Below, piece by piece: positions 15,526 to 15,580 of a DNA stretch of 15,580 nucleotides. Within the stretch, counting starts at the first letter, position 1; every line of letters starts with the position of its first letter. Below the pieces are notes generated by a model. The model was not told the DNA's origin. It ran no database searches and was given only the letters and a program-made list of their open reading frames with translations. The DNA comes from an uncultured Collinsella sp. GTDB taxonomy: Bacteria; Actinomycetota; Coriobacteriia; Coriobacteriales; Coriobacteriaceae. The translations under genes and the position numbers were made by a program. The stretch covers positions 1-15,580 of the forward strand of contig UQNB01000046.1 of the NCBI GenBank assembly GCA_900542235.1, written 5' to 3'.

Positions 15526-15580
15526 AACAGACGTTCGATAAAATAATATAGTATCAGATAGCGGGCACGGTTTCAATTGA

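Noticed and set aside
13882..15576. 564-codon open frame antisense to guaA
   Set aside because: It is a codon-bias shadow of the complete guaA gene. The translation is repetitive Ala/Gly/Val/Leu-rich with no recognisable motif.

Overview
The window looks like chromosomal DNA from a high-GC Gram-positive anaerobe. A Coriobacteriia member such as Collinsella is the best guess. The basis is GC-rich codon use, strong AGGAGG-type ribosome sites, a lipid II amidation enzyme (MurT/GatD), a fermentative set of Fe/Zn-dependent polyol and alcohol dehydrogenases, and a multi-cluster ferredoxin-like protein. No marker gene fixes the genus, so this is inference.

Left part (1-4551, minus strand): an apparent three-gene operon. 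Two related helical-repeat (TPR-like) proteins of unknown function are joined by a 1-base stop/start overlap. They are followed by one very long reading frame that holds a full MurT, then a GatD glutaminase in the same frame, and then, without a stop, a short piece resembling the DUF218 (YdcF/SanA) family and a piece of a glycoside hydrolase family 18 domain that runs off the window. This mosaic is the strangest thing in the window: either a real multi-domain gene or a chimeric join near the end of the assembly.

Centre-left (4552-8640, plus strand): a 500-base divergent regulatory region, then three consecutive dehydrogenases of the iron/zinc (group III) fold: an iron-containing alcohol dehydrogenase, a glycerol dehydrogenase with all expected ligands (gldA), and a diverged glycerol dehydrogenase paralogue. 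Intrinsic terminators separate the genes. The one between the two glycerol dehydrogenases could compete with an alternative pairing. Together they suggest NAD(H) balancing by glycerol/diol oxidation and aldehyde reduction.

Centre-right (8791-11630, plus strand): a 417-residue protein with four [4Fe-4S] motifs, a long wobble-rich RNA hairpin with a TTCG loop, then ychF (GTG start; Arg at position 114, where the family usually has His) and a small DUF1648/SdpI-like membrane protein.

Right part (11640-15580): a divergent pair comprising a degenerate HAD-like small protein and a 72-residue XRE regulator, which share a perfect 24-bp palindromic operator. Next is a gene-free stretch flanked by two inverted copies of a roughly 40-bp motif. 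Finally, cytoplasmic asparaginase (ansA, minus) and GMP synthase (guaA, plus) diverge from a shared control region; an inverted repeat lies in the spacer of the likely ansA promoter.
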